A stretch of 64,000 nucleotides of DNA from Anastatus disparis (GCA_017163975.1 JAFFSR010000395.1:876001-940000); one strand, 5' to 3'. Positions 10,980 through 22,550 are shown, counted from the first letter of the stretch. Translations and numbers: made by a program. Notes: generated by a model not told the origin, from the letters alone.

Positions 10980-13033
10980 ATTATCTAAGACAACGAAAGT
11001 AAATAACTATAAATAACTGTAAATCATCATAAATAATTATAAATAACAATAAATTATTTACTTACCTAAAAATTTTGAAAATTGTAAATAATAGTAATTA
11101 AGCGTAAGTGACTGTAAGTGTTTGTAAATAATAGTAAATAACTTTTAAAATCAGTTAGTAATCGTAAATAACTAAATAACTATAAAAAATTGTAAACCCT
11201 ACTGAAAAATCTCACGTGAGATCTCACGTGAGATCTCATGTGAGATATCATGCCAAATTCTCATGTAACTATATTCGTGAAAGTTCTAGGTTCGAAAGTT
11301 ACTAAAGAATTTTAAATTTAATATATTTTTTTTTGTTTCTAGACATTTTACAATAATTTAGTTCATTAACAACTAATACCTTTCTGCTAAATCTCACGTG
11401 AGATCTCATGTAAGATCTTATGTTTAAATTTCATGCAAACAAGTTATGAAAAATTTTAAGCTTTTTAATTTACATGAACATTTTCAAGTATGAAAAACAA
11501 TTTTTCGAAATTCATTTATTTGGTAGATTAAATTTCTAGATAATTTAATTCATTAAAAATTAGTTGACCAGTTCGATTCAAAGTCAGACGATTGTTCAAA
11601 ATATTTGGAACAAATGCCTTCAAAAGTTATAATTTTTTTATTTTTGGTCATTTTAATTTGATTTAGGTTCACAAAAAATAACATTTTACAAACTTCTATT
11701 TTGACTTTTCGTGGAAAAGACGAATCTTATTATTTTTTAAAATTTCTTTGTCTGGAGTAGAAACAACTGTTCATAGAAAGCAATAATTTCTACATTTATG
11801 TACATTCTAAAACAATCTAACTTGTAACAAAATTTTACTATTTGTAAAAAAATCTTACCTTAGATATTGTACCAAAAAAGTAGGTAAGTTGGTGTCTTAT
11901 ACCTGCCACAGGCAAGAGAGTTTGTTCGATTAATCTGAGAGAAAAAAGATGCCGTAAAATAAAAAGAGCGCGAAAAAGCTCGGGAAATGTGCACAATATA
12001 CAGCTTTGTCTCTTAAACCCGAATCAAGCATGAAATCTTCTCCAGTTAGCCTGAGGAAAAAAAGACGCTAAAAAACAAAAAAGAGCGTGAAAATGCGCGA
12101 GAAGCGCGCACGACGCGTGTAGCATTGTCTTTTACACATGATACAGGCACGGAATGTATAAGAGACAAAACTGCACGCGTTGTGGGCGCTTCCTCGTCCT
12201 TTTTATTTTACGGCGTCTTTCTTCTCTCAGGCCGATCGGACAAACTTTCTTGCCTGTGACGGGTATAAGAGACCCACTTATCTACTTTTTTGGTACAATA
12301 TCTAAGGTAAGATTTTTTTACAAGTAGTAAAACGTTATTTTGTTATAAGTTAGATTGTTTTAGAATGTACATAGATGTAAAAATTATTGCCTTCTATGAA
12401 CAGTTGTTTCTACCATAGACAAAGAAATTTTAAAAAATAATAAAACTTCGTCTTTTTCACGAAAAGTCAAAAATTGAAGTTTGTAAAATGTTATTTTTTG
12501 TGAAGCTAAATCAATTTAAAATGACCAAAAATAAAAAAATTATAAGTTTCAAGGGCATTTGTTTCAAAAATTTTCTAGTAACTTTCGGACCTAGAACTTT
12601 CACGAATATAGTTACATGAGAATTTGGCATGATATCTCGAATGAGATCTCACATGAGATCTCACGTGAGATCTCACGTGAGATTTTTCAGTAGGGAATAA
12701 TAATAAATAAGTGTAAATAACTTTTATTAATGTTTCAGTCTCAATACTTTTTATTAATTATTTACAGTTATTTAGAGATATTTACAGATATTTACGAAAA
12801 TTATTTCTATATGGGTATTTACTAATTTCATAACTCTGAATGTGCGAAAGACACCTAGCACCACTTTTTTGTTGAAATTAAGACCTTTATTTTGCTTTAC
12901 TTGGACTGTTTCTATGTGCTTTGAAACTGAATTTGTGATCAGAGGGAGTTGATAGTCAGTTGCATGCTCACGATGTTTACAGATTTTATTCTACGAATTT
13001 CCTATCAAATTCAAATGGCCACATCTCAGTACG
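10980..13033 (-). repeat. Dispersed repeat R, interrupted copy
   Basis: 10,980-11,196 and 12,696-13,033 together form the reverse complement of 5733-6297. This copy has a 1499-bp insertion. Its left edge truncates the Tc1 remnant, which gives the order of events: Tc1 first, then repeat R, then the foldback. Confidence 0.82.
11197..12695. mobile_element. Foldback element with CCCTACTGAAAAAT tips and CTCACGTGAGAT repeats
   Basis: Inverted ends CCCTACTGAAAAAT and ATTTTTCAGTAGGG are followed inward by a short tandem array of CTCACGTGAGAT. Long arms then pair across the whole 1499 bp: TTCGTGAAAGTTCTAGG near 11,275 matches its complement near 12,600, and ACCTGCCACAGGCAAG near 11,905 matches CTTGCCTGTGACGGGT near 12,250. 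The dinucleotide AA is duplicated at the edges, judged against the empty copy at 5733-6297. Non-coding. Confidence 0.85.
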
Positions 13034-13607
13034 TTTAATATGATTGCTCTTTGACATATTAAACGAAACATAGTAGGATCGGTGATGCCATATTGATTTC
13101 TCCTAAGATATATTGAGTCTCAATATGTCTCAGGAAGACATATAAATCTTGTAAATAGTCGAGAAGTGCTTCTGAGACATATGGGATGCCAATAAAAATT
13201 TAGTATGCTCTTTACATACTGACACGAATACGACCTACGAGGTCATAAACGATTTATATCGTCACGTGTGTGAATATGCACAGCCACCAGAGTAAATTGG
13301 TATGATTATAAGCTCTGAACATTTAGTGCACGGACCTCTATAGATTTCTTTTAGACTGCTTTGTGATTTTTCACCGGTAGATTTTCTTGAACTAATAGCT
13401 GGTATAACGCAGAGATGATTTCGAAATAGACGATATTTTGAATGTTAAAGTCAGTACTGTGATTAAACCAGAAGGCTGGGCTCGTGTGTCTCCCACTAGC
13501 AAATCAGTTTCCAAGAAATCCATTTTAAAAATTGAAAATAAATAGCGACAGTCTTCCACACTCGCTAGTCACTGCTCACGTATACGCCATACGTATACGC
13601 TGGTTAA
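13034..13607. other. Spacer, no gene recognised
   Basis: Mixed-composition sequence between repeat R and the polymerase-like remnant. It may belong to the same decayed element as 13,608-14,085, but I see no motif that supports this. Confidence 0.3.
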
Positions 13608-14085
13608 ATGCGTAATGAAATTCTTCATGACAGATGTAATAAAATAAGTCATAATACAGCACAATATCAGAAAGTGCAAGCATTGAAACTTGTCAGAGCT
13701 ACGGGAGTTACGATACCCGAGACGGGCTGTGGTATAAAGAAGATTAAATTATTTCTAGAATATTATGCACTTTTTGGAGTCGCGATCGTCGTTTATTCTT
13801 TCAAAAATTTTGCTTGTGGATATAGGCCGCTTATTCCGGTGGTGCAAGTTTCGTACACGACGTTGGTAATGTCGTTAGACATACTCTGAATATCATATAT
13901 TATGAAAATTCCAGATATTGCCAACCAATTTTAAATTTACTTGCAGTGGCTGGGAGTCGAAGCTACTGTATACCTTGCAATAAAAAATTTAGTCAGAAAA
14001 ATCATAAATGTGAGCAAAAATGCTATAAACGTTTGCAGAGCCCTCTTTGTAATATAAATCGGAAAAAAATAAAAATGCTTTTAAG
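13608..14085 (+). pseudogene. Possible Polinton/Maverick-type DNA polymerase B remnant
   Basis: Two plus-strand frames separated by a frameshift near 13,885 look like pieces of one protein. The first includes VTIPETGCGIKKI and FGVAIVVYSFKNFACG. The second includes NILYYENSRYCQPILNL, then a Cys/His cluster YCIPCNKKFSQKNHKCEQKC. From memory, this arrangement resembles the region around the zinc-binding insert of protein-primed family B polymerases (DNA_pol_B_2) in Polinton/Maverick elements and related insect adintoviruses. No exonuclease or polymerase catalytic motif is present in the fragment. Another TE or viral protein is possible. I see no companion Polinton genes nearby. Confidence 0.35.
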
Positions 14086-14214
14086 TACACGGAGAAAAAA
14101 TTCATGCTAATAGAGCATGCGAACTGCTATCTACGCCAGTATATAAAATATTGATACAAATATGACAGGCATGAGAAGCTCTATCAGTATTGGATCACTC
14201 TATGTTAAAAAAGA

Positions 14215-15560
14215 TGGTATGGAAAGTTAATAAAGCATAAATATTATTTGCTGATGACTTGCGTGGTATACTTCGATGACTGCCCACCCTGTTGAAAATA
14301 ATGACGTCTTTCCATTACTGCCTTGGACGTCCACCAAAGCTTCAATGTATGACCAAGATATTTTATTTCCATCTTAATCAAACAAATCCTCAACAGCAAT
14401 GGCATCTCTGATTAATTTTAAAACATGACAACCATCACAAATTATGTAAACATTATTTTTAGTAATAGGGTGCAAAAAGTATTGGTCAGAAGAATTATCG
14501 ATAGACATCTGTATCCCCCTAATAGTCTGCCTAGCATGTTTTCGTTATGAGTTTCCCCCACTACTAACGTTAATTCATGCGCCCAAGCGAAAGATCCAAT
14601 GTTTAAGTGAATTTTTAAGGACTTTCTAATCACTTATTCAAAAATCTGAAATATACATTTTGTAGAGGGATATCTAAACTTTCAGAATCGATGTTGAACA
14701 TTGTAAAAAGTTAATCGTGTGAGATAGAGTGGCCTACTGAAAATTAATTGTTTATAACTTATAAATGTTATTATGGAAAAACTATAAGTCCTACAGGATT
14801 TTGCTTGCGTATGCTTATTGTGCACATTAAGAACTATTTATTGCCACAAGCCCAATTCTTAAATCATTAAATTAAAAAAGTTATGAATTTTTTAAAATTT
14901 AACCCTTTTTCGTGGTTTTTTGCATTTTTCTCGAAAACTATAAATGCAATCAAAATGATTAAAAATTCATTTTAAAGGTCTTTAAAAAACCTACATTTTA
15001 TCTCATTGGACCAATATGATAACTTTTATAGCTCCAGAAATATTTGCAGATGAAGAGAAAAAATGTCAATTTTCAATGTTTAAACATTGTTTAAACAAAA
15101 ACGGACAACATCTGTTGGGGCCATTTTGGATATTTTACTCCCACAAACCTACTTTACATAATTGTGCAGTCGGTTTGCTGTTAAATTTTTTTACATGAAA
15201 AAATCTAATTTGACTGGAATACAATGGATTTTTTAATTTTCGTCTCATCCATAACAAAATTACAAAGTTTTGGTTTGTTTTCACATGCGCTCTGCATTTG
15301 CTTAACTTTCCTTCTTATAGCTTGTAAAGATACTTTGTTGGCACCAAATGAACATTCAATATTCCTATACCATTTTGCTACAGTAAGAGAATGAAGTAAG
15401 CATTTCAAGTAACATTTACGAGCATAATTATATGCTTTGGGAGAGTAAAATTGACGAGTGGAAGCAAAATTTCTCAATGATAGCGAAAAAATAGTTTTTT
15501 TATTGGATTTTTGGAGTGTGAGTTTTATGAAAATGTCAGAACCATGAGCAGGAACAGTTT
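14215..15560 (-). pseudogene. P-element-like (THAP9-type) transposase remnant
   Basis: Two blocks on the minus strand match P-superfamily transposase. The upstream block (15,560-15,205) reads RQFYSPKAYNYARKCYLK, then AKWYRNIECSFG, then LCNFVMDETKIKKS. It carries the DE pair at the start of the catalytic domain. The downstream block (about 14,500-14,215) reads ICDGCHVLKLIRDAI, the counterpart of the family DACHMLKL signature, and DGNKISWSYIEAL. The 14,640-15,200 interval between them shows no coding homology and may be an insertion or eroded sequence. An in-frame stop lies after VEDLFD. The THAP DNA-binding domain and the C-terminal end are missing. Confidence 0.72.
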
Positions 15561-16085
15561 CCTATAATAAATTATAAAGGGATATTAAGAAAGTACAAAT
15601 GTTTTAATGTTTAATAAAATATGTATATTTAAAATGTGTTTAAACAGTCACTACGTTACATCATTAATTGTAAAAATAGAATTACAATAATTTATACAAA
15701 ATATTATAAAAATCAATACTTCATTTACAATTCATTAATTCTCATACAGATAATGTGCATTCAAAAATTCACCAACCATTTTTAAAAGATTGCAGATAAA
15801 AATATTTATTAGTTTGACGTCAACTTCATGTGTATAAAATATGTTACAATCTATTTATCAAGTATACTTTTATATTTCATTAATCAATTAATCGAGCATA
15901 TTTGCAATCTTTTATGAATTACATTTGCTTTATTAAAACGTGTTGAAAAATGGTTCTACTTATACATTTAGTCTATAGATTCGATTATGAAATTCGTATA
16001 ACCATTGTATAGACAATTTTACAACGGTTTCTATGTCTAATGTTTTTAGAATAAAATACAAATTAATTAATTTTTTGTTGAAATT

Positions 16086-16132
<47 letters not shown>

Positions 16133-16296
16133 AATTGGATGAATAAATAAATAAATATATATAATTTAAAAATGTTAAGAATTCTAAGAAAAATTTCTTA
16201 CATTATAATAGTATTCCCCTATCATAAATAAATGTTTAACTTACTGTATACATTTATATCTGTATAAGTCAAAATAATAATAAAACAACTAATACT
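15561..16296. other. AT-rich spacer with a TA microsatellite
   Basis: Very AT-rich with no coding signal. It contains a (TA)n run of about 34 bp at 16,089-16,122. Confidence 0.5.
16089..16122. repeat. (TA)n microsatellite
   Basis: About 17 uninterrupted TA units, followed by TGTATGTG. Confidence 0.95.
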
Positions 16297-16300
16297 AATA

Positions 16301-17521
16301 TGTAACGGTTATTTATTACACGTAACAAAAAAAAATTAGAATTTAATTAAACTTTACTTCAACTAACTTTACGAATTTTACTAAATGCGGAGTTGCTGAA
16401 AATTATACTAAATATATTAAATATTAAGCAACGAATTTCGATAAAGCTAGCTAGTGAATTTGATTGACGTGCGACGAGGTATTGCTCTCTACTTGTCGCT
16501 GTGCGTCTCTCTCTCTCTCACTCTTACCTGATCGAGAGACACGTTGCCGCTAGCACAGTTTTCCTTATTCTATGGGGTTTAACTCTTTCAGTGAAACCTA
16601 CCCAATATTTTATATAAAGAATATATATCTTATGCAATATTAAGAATAAAGACCGTGGAGGCGTCGGGGTAAGCAAGGGGTACAGGCTTTATATGTAATA
16701 TATGCATGCAATATAGATAAATAGAGACTTTACATTTAACGTGAGTTTATTAAAAATAATAAAGTAAAATACAAAATAAAGAATTGAAATTTAAGTGATG
16801 AACTAAGGATAATAATTAATATTACAATACTCTATATATGATAAAGCTATTCTTTAGAAAGAGATAGATATAGGGAAGGACGCGAGGCGAACTAAAATGT
16901 TTTATATGCTCGAACGTATTCTTTTAGCACTAGAGGCTTCTTCGAGGTAAGAACCTTCTAGTCGACAAAATCTTACAAATAACTTACAGTAACGCGTGGA
17001 AGCTTCCTAACACGTGTTGCGAGAATCAACCGACGTTGGCCAACGCAAAGACTATACGCAGCACCTGATCGCTGAGACTCGTAGAAGTCAGCCAAATAGA
17101 TAAGCGATTTCCTGATCGCTGAGGCTCGTAGAGGACAGGCAAGACTAATTATGCACAACCAGAGGATGATGTAAGTGTTTCCTTACAGTAGCGATCTCCT
17201 TTTTTTTCTACACAAAACTATATAGCGGGACTACACCAACGTATTGAGTCAAAACTTAAACAAAGCCATAAGAATATGGCTACGATGCGTGCTTGTAGGC
17301 CGCTAGAAAATGTTTGCCCCACAGGCCAGGAATATATAAACCGACGTGTGCGCTCATGAGCCGCCGGAAACGTTCTGACGCGCCTCGTGGCTTTCTTGTT
17401 CTTCGCGCTGCTCGTCGGGTTACGTGCTTCTTTACGTAACTTAGACGAGGTATATGACTGAGCGCGTGTCATTGAATTTTACTGACCGCGCAAGATTCAA
17501 ACTCGGTAGAATACCGTGACA
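16301..17521 (-). mobile_element. Candidate solo LTR, 1.22 kb
   Basis: The segment starts TGTAACGG and ends CCGTGACA, so it has TG..CA ends inside a short inverted repeat (TGTMACGG). The 4-bp sequence AATA lies on both sides (16,297-16,300 and 17,522-17,525). Two imperfect copies of CTGATCGCTGAGRCTCGTAGA occur near 17,067 and 17,115. The right half is GC-richer than its surroundings. No internal coding region, primer site or second LTR is seen, hence solo LTR. Orientation is a guess. AT-rich flanks make a 4-bp match fairly easy by chance. Confidence 0.5.
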
Positions 17522-17544
17522 AATAATAAAAATAATAATATTAA

Positions 17545-17576
<32 letters not shown>

Positions 17577-17610
17577 TTGATAATGATAACAATAATAATA
17601 CTGATATGAA
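17522..17610. repeat. (AAT)n-rich microsatellite
   Basis: Imperfect AAT/ATA trinucleotide run with GATAAT interruptions. Confidence 0.85.
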
Positions 17611-17769
17611 GAAATAATTAAAAATAATTATTATTTTATATTAACATTATAAAAATAAACGTTTATATAATTGATATAAAAATTTTCACACTATCTTATA
17701 TCAAATATACAGGGTGTCAGAAAAGTAACGGAACGGTCCTGTATTTTTTTAGGGCAAGATATTTTTGGC

Positions 17770-18415
17770 AAAGGTCAAGGTTATTCCTTTAGTAACTTTC
17801 AACGAGGAATCTGATGGTAAACTTTATTTCGACCTTGAGGATGACCTTCAAGGTCATTGCAAGGTCAACTTTTTTTTTCAAATGCAAACCTCCTATTTTG
17901 ATACCGGTAATAGAAAGAGTGGAAAATTTTACGTTTAAGTATGTACTTAGGTCACATGACCTGAACGATCTTGAACCTGATTTGAAGGACATCTGAAACT
18001 CATGACAGTCTGACCTCTGGAAAGGTCTGTATCGTACTGGACAAGGCCATCCCTTCAGTAACTTTCAACGAGGAATCCGACAGTGAACTTTATTTTGATC
18101 TTGAGGATGACCTTCAAGATCATTTCAAGGTCAACTTTTTTTTCAAACGCGAACCCTCTATTCCGATACTGGCAATCGAAAGAGCGAAAAATTTCGCGTT
18201 CAAATATGTACTCAGGTCAGATGACCTGAACAACCTTGAACCTGATTTGAAGGACATCTGAAACTCATGACCGTCCGACCTCTGGAAAAGTCTGTATCGT
18301 ACTGGACAAGGCCATTACTTTAGTAACTTACAAGAAGGATTCGATGGTGACCTTTATTTTGACCTCAAGGATGACCTTTAAGGTCATTTCAAGGTCATCT
18401 AAACTTAACGTTGGG
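17770..18415. repeat. 265-bp tandem repeat, ~2.4 copies, rich in AAGGTCA
   Basis: AGTAACTTTCAACGAGGAAT starts at 17,791 and 18,057, with a diverged start at 18,322, giving a period of 265-266 bp. Each unit carries a TGACCTTCAAGGTCA-type inverted AAGGTCA pair plus further AAGGTCA or TGACCT words. The array lies just downstream of CAGGGTGTCAGAAAAG (17,712) and about 0.5 kb upstream of a mariner-type transposase. It may therefore be the 5' non-coding part of that element. Confidence 0.8.
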
Positions 18416-18884
18416 TTAATTTGAGGTGAGACTTTTTTATACCAGTCAAGATAATAGTTATTTCCAGTAAATTTGTAATGTAATAAATGGCTCGAAGAAT
18501 ACGAGTAAGGCTCTTTTTTACGCTACACAGTTATTGTATATGAACTCTGCCCTCATGCCAAGTTAGCGACGTCAACAATTTCCTTAATCTTTTGAGTATT
18601 TATCCATTGTTTTTAAGTCATATTTTATAATTGAACTCCTAATTTTGATATTTACCTTGCTCAGAAAGTAATATAAATTTAAAGCGTTAAATGTTAAATT
18701 TCTATTAATTTTAAATTTTCTCTCCATTTTCTAAATGTTATACAAAAAATTTAAATAATTTAATAGACTTTGCATTTGTAGTATCTCTCTTTCAAATAAA
18801 TAAAGTTTAATTTTGAGTTTTTAATTTTTCGAAGAGTCTTTCCGCTATTTGTTTAGTTTTTTGTTCTCATTTTACTCAAAAGCC

Positions 18885-19871
18885 ATGGCGTATGTTCGAC
18901 TTTCTGGGCGAGAAAGAATATCTCTATTAATGATGAATGGTTGGGGAGATCGCCAGCGAAGTTTAGAGGATACGCGAATATTATTTAATCATACTTTCCG
19001 TAACAGAGATGGTGCTAGCCAAATATCTAAATCTACAGTACAAAGAACTGTACGACGTTTTGATGAGCATGGGACTCTTAATGATCTCGAGAGATCTGGC
19101 CGTCCAAAATCTGCGACTACTGAAGAAAAACAATTCGAGATCGCTCAAGCTTTTGTTGAAAATCAGCAACATACTCTACGTAAAACATCAAATGAATATG
19201 ACATTTCTCATGAATCAGTGCGAAAAATACTGAAAAATATAAATTTCCATCCCCATAAAGTACATTTGGTACAAGAGCTTAGTGATGATGATCCGAACCG
19301 TCGAGTTGAATTTTGTGAAACAATGATGACTAGAATGTACGCAAATCCAAATTTTTTATTTAATACAGTTTTTCTGATGAAGCTACTTTCCAGTTAAATG
19401 GTGAAGTGAACAGACATAGTTGTAGATATTGGTCCGATGCAAATCCTTTTTGGATGCTGGAAAGTCATACACGATGCCCGCAGAAGGTTAATGTTTGGGC
19501 TGGTATCTTGAATGATACATTGATAGGTTCTTTATTTATCGAAGGCAATCTCACCGCTGATAGATATAAAGAGCTTCTCAGAAATCAAATGATACCAGGA
19601 ATAAGAGAAGTAGCAGGTGATAATTTTGACGAAATATGGTTTCAACAGGATGGAGCTGCGCCTCACTTTCTTTGATTACTTTCTTTGGGGTTATTTAAAA
19701 AGTAAAGTATACGCACCTCAACCACAAACTTTAGACGAACTGCGAAACAGGATTTTACAAGAAGCTGTTTTAATAGATACAGAAATGATCCGCAGAGCTG
19801 TTACTGCTTTTGATGAACACATAGCTGCTTGCCAAGAAGTTCAAGGCTCGCAGTTTGAACAAATGAAATAA
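18885..19871 (+). pseudogene. Tc1/mariner-superfamily transposase, frameshifted and internally deleted
   Basis: The likely start is the ATG at 18,885 (MAYVRLSGRERISLLMMNG). The N-terminal part holds HTH segments, including ISKSTVQRTVRRF and the linker SGRPKSATTEE. The catalytic part follows: FSDEATFQLNGEVNRHS spans a frameshift near 19,385, then VNVWAGILNDTLIGSLFIEG, then IWFQQDGAAPH with the second Asp. The frame then jumps to DYFLWGYLKSKVYAPQ. About 35 residues normally found there, including the third catalytic acidic residue, are missing. It cannot encode an active transposase. The family is typical of insect IS630-Tc1-mariner elements. The right terminal repeat is not identified; the left may be CAGGGTGTCAGAAAAG at 17,712. 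Confidence 0.85.
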
Positions 19872-20035
19872 ATGTCAGCAAAATGTGAGAGACAAGGGGA
19901 CTCATGCTAAACCAGCACCCCAAAGAGATAAGTTCAGATTATCTTCAAATGAGGTTCTAGGTCGTTCAGTGTTCATGTGACCTGATTTTTGTTAATTTTT
20001 TATATCAGTGAACTTATTTGATCTATTAAATAAGA

Positions 20036-20120
20036 ATACGCCGCCAAGTGCTTTGGCGCAATGCTTTCTTATAAAACTCTTTAAGTTAAAGTAATTTGAT
20101 TTTATTTTTTTAAATGTGAT
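20036..20120 (+). repeat. Fragment related to the Tigger-nested repeat at 44,393-44,490
   Basis: GCCAAGTGCTTTGGCGCAATG, then CTTTCTTATAAAACTCTTT, then AAATGTGATTTCAATATAAAA match the order and spacing of 44,393-44,490. It is a diverged copy of the same dispersed repeat and leads into the AC microsatellite. Confidence 0.7.
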
Positions 20121-20176
20121 TTCAATATAAAATACAATTTCTATCCAAGGAGAATTAGTGAATGTGAGAGAGTGAG

Positions 20177-20277
<101 letters not shown>

Positions 20278-20279
20278 GC

Positions 20280-20658
20280 TCTAAAGTTTACTCAAACCTT
20301 TATGTTTAAAGTTTTTCAAGGTTTTTTTGAAAATAAAACAATAAAATCAAGATTTTCTTATCAAAGAAAATATTGCTTTTTGCAATACGAGATGGGGCTA
20401 TCTCCTTATTTTTTGCTAAAGTTATGAATTTTTGTAAAACAATTAATGCTTTAATTAGAAAAGGACAGATGTACTCGACCACCTCTTAAAAATATTTTAT
20501 GTTGAAGGATTTCTCTCTGAATGTAAGATTGTTATTTTAAAAGTTGATTTTAAGTGCTTGTAGCTATATGCAACTCTTTTAATCATAAAAGTGTTCATAT
20601 ACTAAAATATTCCAAATTTTTTAATTAAAGAAATCAACAAATTATTGCTACACCTCAT
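20280..20658. other. AT-rich spacer, no gene recognised
   Basis: No coding signal, element end or tandem structure recognised. Confidence 0.4.
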
Positions 20659-21584
20659 TTAAGATATAACACAAATACTACTCCTGTACTCATGAACATT
20701 GGCTATCTTTTAGCTTTATTGCGAAAATTCAGAAAAAGAAATGTATTAGCTTGTATTATTTTATATGAGAATCATTCAGTTTAATATTTAAATAAATTCA
20801 TTCATTAATTTTTAAGAATTTTTTTGGTATAAAATTGAAAAATTTTAATATATATGGGAAAAGGTTCGGTTATGAATACCCTTTTGTTTTTGACTCATAA
20901 CTTTTCACCATGTGTATATTTTTTGGACATATAGGTATCTATGGAAAGCTAGAGACTTTACCTAACTGTCAACGAAAGGACCGAATTGATTCAGTCAAAT
21001 AGAATAATTTTTACTTGTTAATTTTGTAAAGTGGTCATTTTTGGGCAAAATCTTTTTTGTTTCGATTTTCGGCACCCTTGCAGAATTGTTGTTGTCAACA
21101 TATTGGTTGCAATCCATGTTCTATCACAAAGTAGGAATAAATTCTTACTGAATAAATGTGCATTATACTCATCTTCATTGATTCACTTCGATTTGTAATA
21201 CTATTGGAAAAATTTAAATAAATTTATGTAGTATTTTTTCAAGCACAGAAAAATTAATTTGCTCACAGCACGAAGTAGACGCGTTCGTTCGCTTCAATAT
21301 TTGGCATAAAAAAATGTGCTGCTACAATGCACAAATGACATGTGTCAGAAAAACCTCATTTGCTTTCTGTCAATAGAAACACAGAGGTGTCCACAACCGA
21401 ATCATGCTCACAACCCTTCCCTATACTATTGAAACCCAATATTCTCGGTTTAAAAATTTTAATAAATAACCTTCATGGTACATAACATGAGCTAATGCAT
21501 TTCTTTTTCAGAAAGTTTACAATAAAATGGGAAAATAGTCCATATTTATGGATACATGTGTAGTGTCCGCTTTACATCTCATTA
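20659..21584. mobile_element. TTAA-type MITE (family B, copy 2), diverged and interrupted
   Basis: The left part (20,659-20,855) and right part (21,422-21,584) align to the two arms of the MITE at 1507-1887. Shared words are GAATCATTCAGTT, AATTCATTCATTA and AGCTAATGCATTT, and the right tip has TAGTGTCCGCTTTACATCTC. The right TTAA has mutated. A 566-bp unrelated segment sits near the centre. Confidence 0.78.
20856..21421. mobile_element. Insertion inside MITE B copy 2
   Basis: It begins GGGAAAAGGTTCGGTTATG and ends AACCCTTCCC, an imperfect inverted tip, with TATA-like sequence on both sides. It is absent from MITE B copy 1. No transposase. Probably a TA-target non-autonomous DNA element. The exact ends are uncertain. 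Confidence 0.55.
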
Positions 21585-22550
21585 GTCAATCTAAAAATAT
21601 TTCAAATATTCGAAAATTAAGCTCATTTCATTAATAATAAGTAGAGAAATCTATAAGAATTCTAAAATGAATTAACTAAGGAATAATTGAAATATATTTG
21701 TAATCTTAATTAGGCATGTATCCAACATTCGCACAAATATATGACAGCATTAATGAGATATATATTCTTTTTACAATATTCCATAAAATATTTAACGTTT
21801 CACCAAATATTTTCTTATGTATGATAATACATACCAGAATATTTAATTAAATAAAATACAATGATTTACATCATATTATTTCTATTTCATTCTTGTACAT
21901 ATGATAAATATACGTTATTTTGATACTTTTTTTAAATTAAAGCCGTGATATTTACTCAATATTTTTTTTTAATTTGAACCACTTCTTTTATAAAACAAAA
22001 TTTATTTCATTTCTGTTTATTTTTTTAATTTCTTTTATTTAATATAAATAGAATCTAATTTTATTATTGTATTAATTTTTATCACACAAAATTTGAAAAA
22101 TGCGCGCTTGCGCGCTACTCGAGCGCTAGTACATTTGAATCCAAGAGCGAGTCTACAGATTATCTCGCAATTTATCACTATAGTTTTTTATCTATTTATT
22201 TCAAATTTAAAAATTACGCTATTTGAATTTAGCTGTATCGTTGACTTCTTGATCTACACTCTAAACATAGCATAGTGATACAAAACAATAATCGAACCTC
22301 AACGCTATATATTTCAAAGGAAATTGTCATTTGGAAAAAAAAGATCTTACTGCAAAGTATAAAAATTAATTATACGTAAATGAAATTTTACAAATGAGCG
22401 ATAAGTTATCTAGAAGATATAAACTAAATAACTTTTTTGGTATTAATAATATGTATTTCAGATTTCTAAAAACTTTTCATCTTATTTTTTTAATTAGAAA
22501 TTATAAAACAAGAATAATTATTGAATGCATTATGATTATTTGTTAAAATA
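21585..22550. other. AT-rich spacer, no gene recognised
   Basis: A 60-codon frame at 22,093 has no recognisable similarity. The sequence up to 22,550 is the left flank of the Ty3/gypsy element and ends AATA. Confidence 0.45.

Noticed and set aside
15016..15198. 60-codon plus-strand frame inside the P-element remnant
   Set aside because: No motif, and it lies antisense to the gap between two P transposase blocks.
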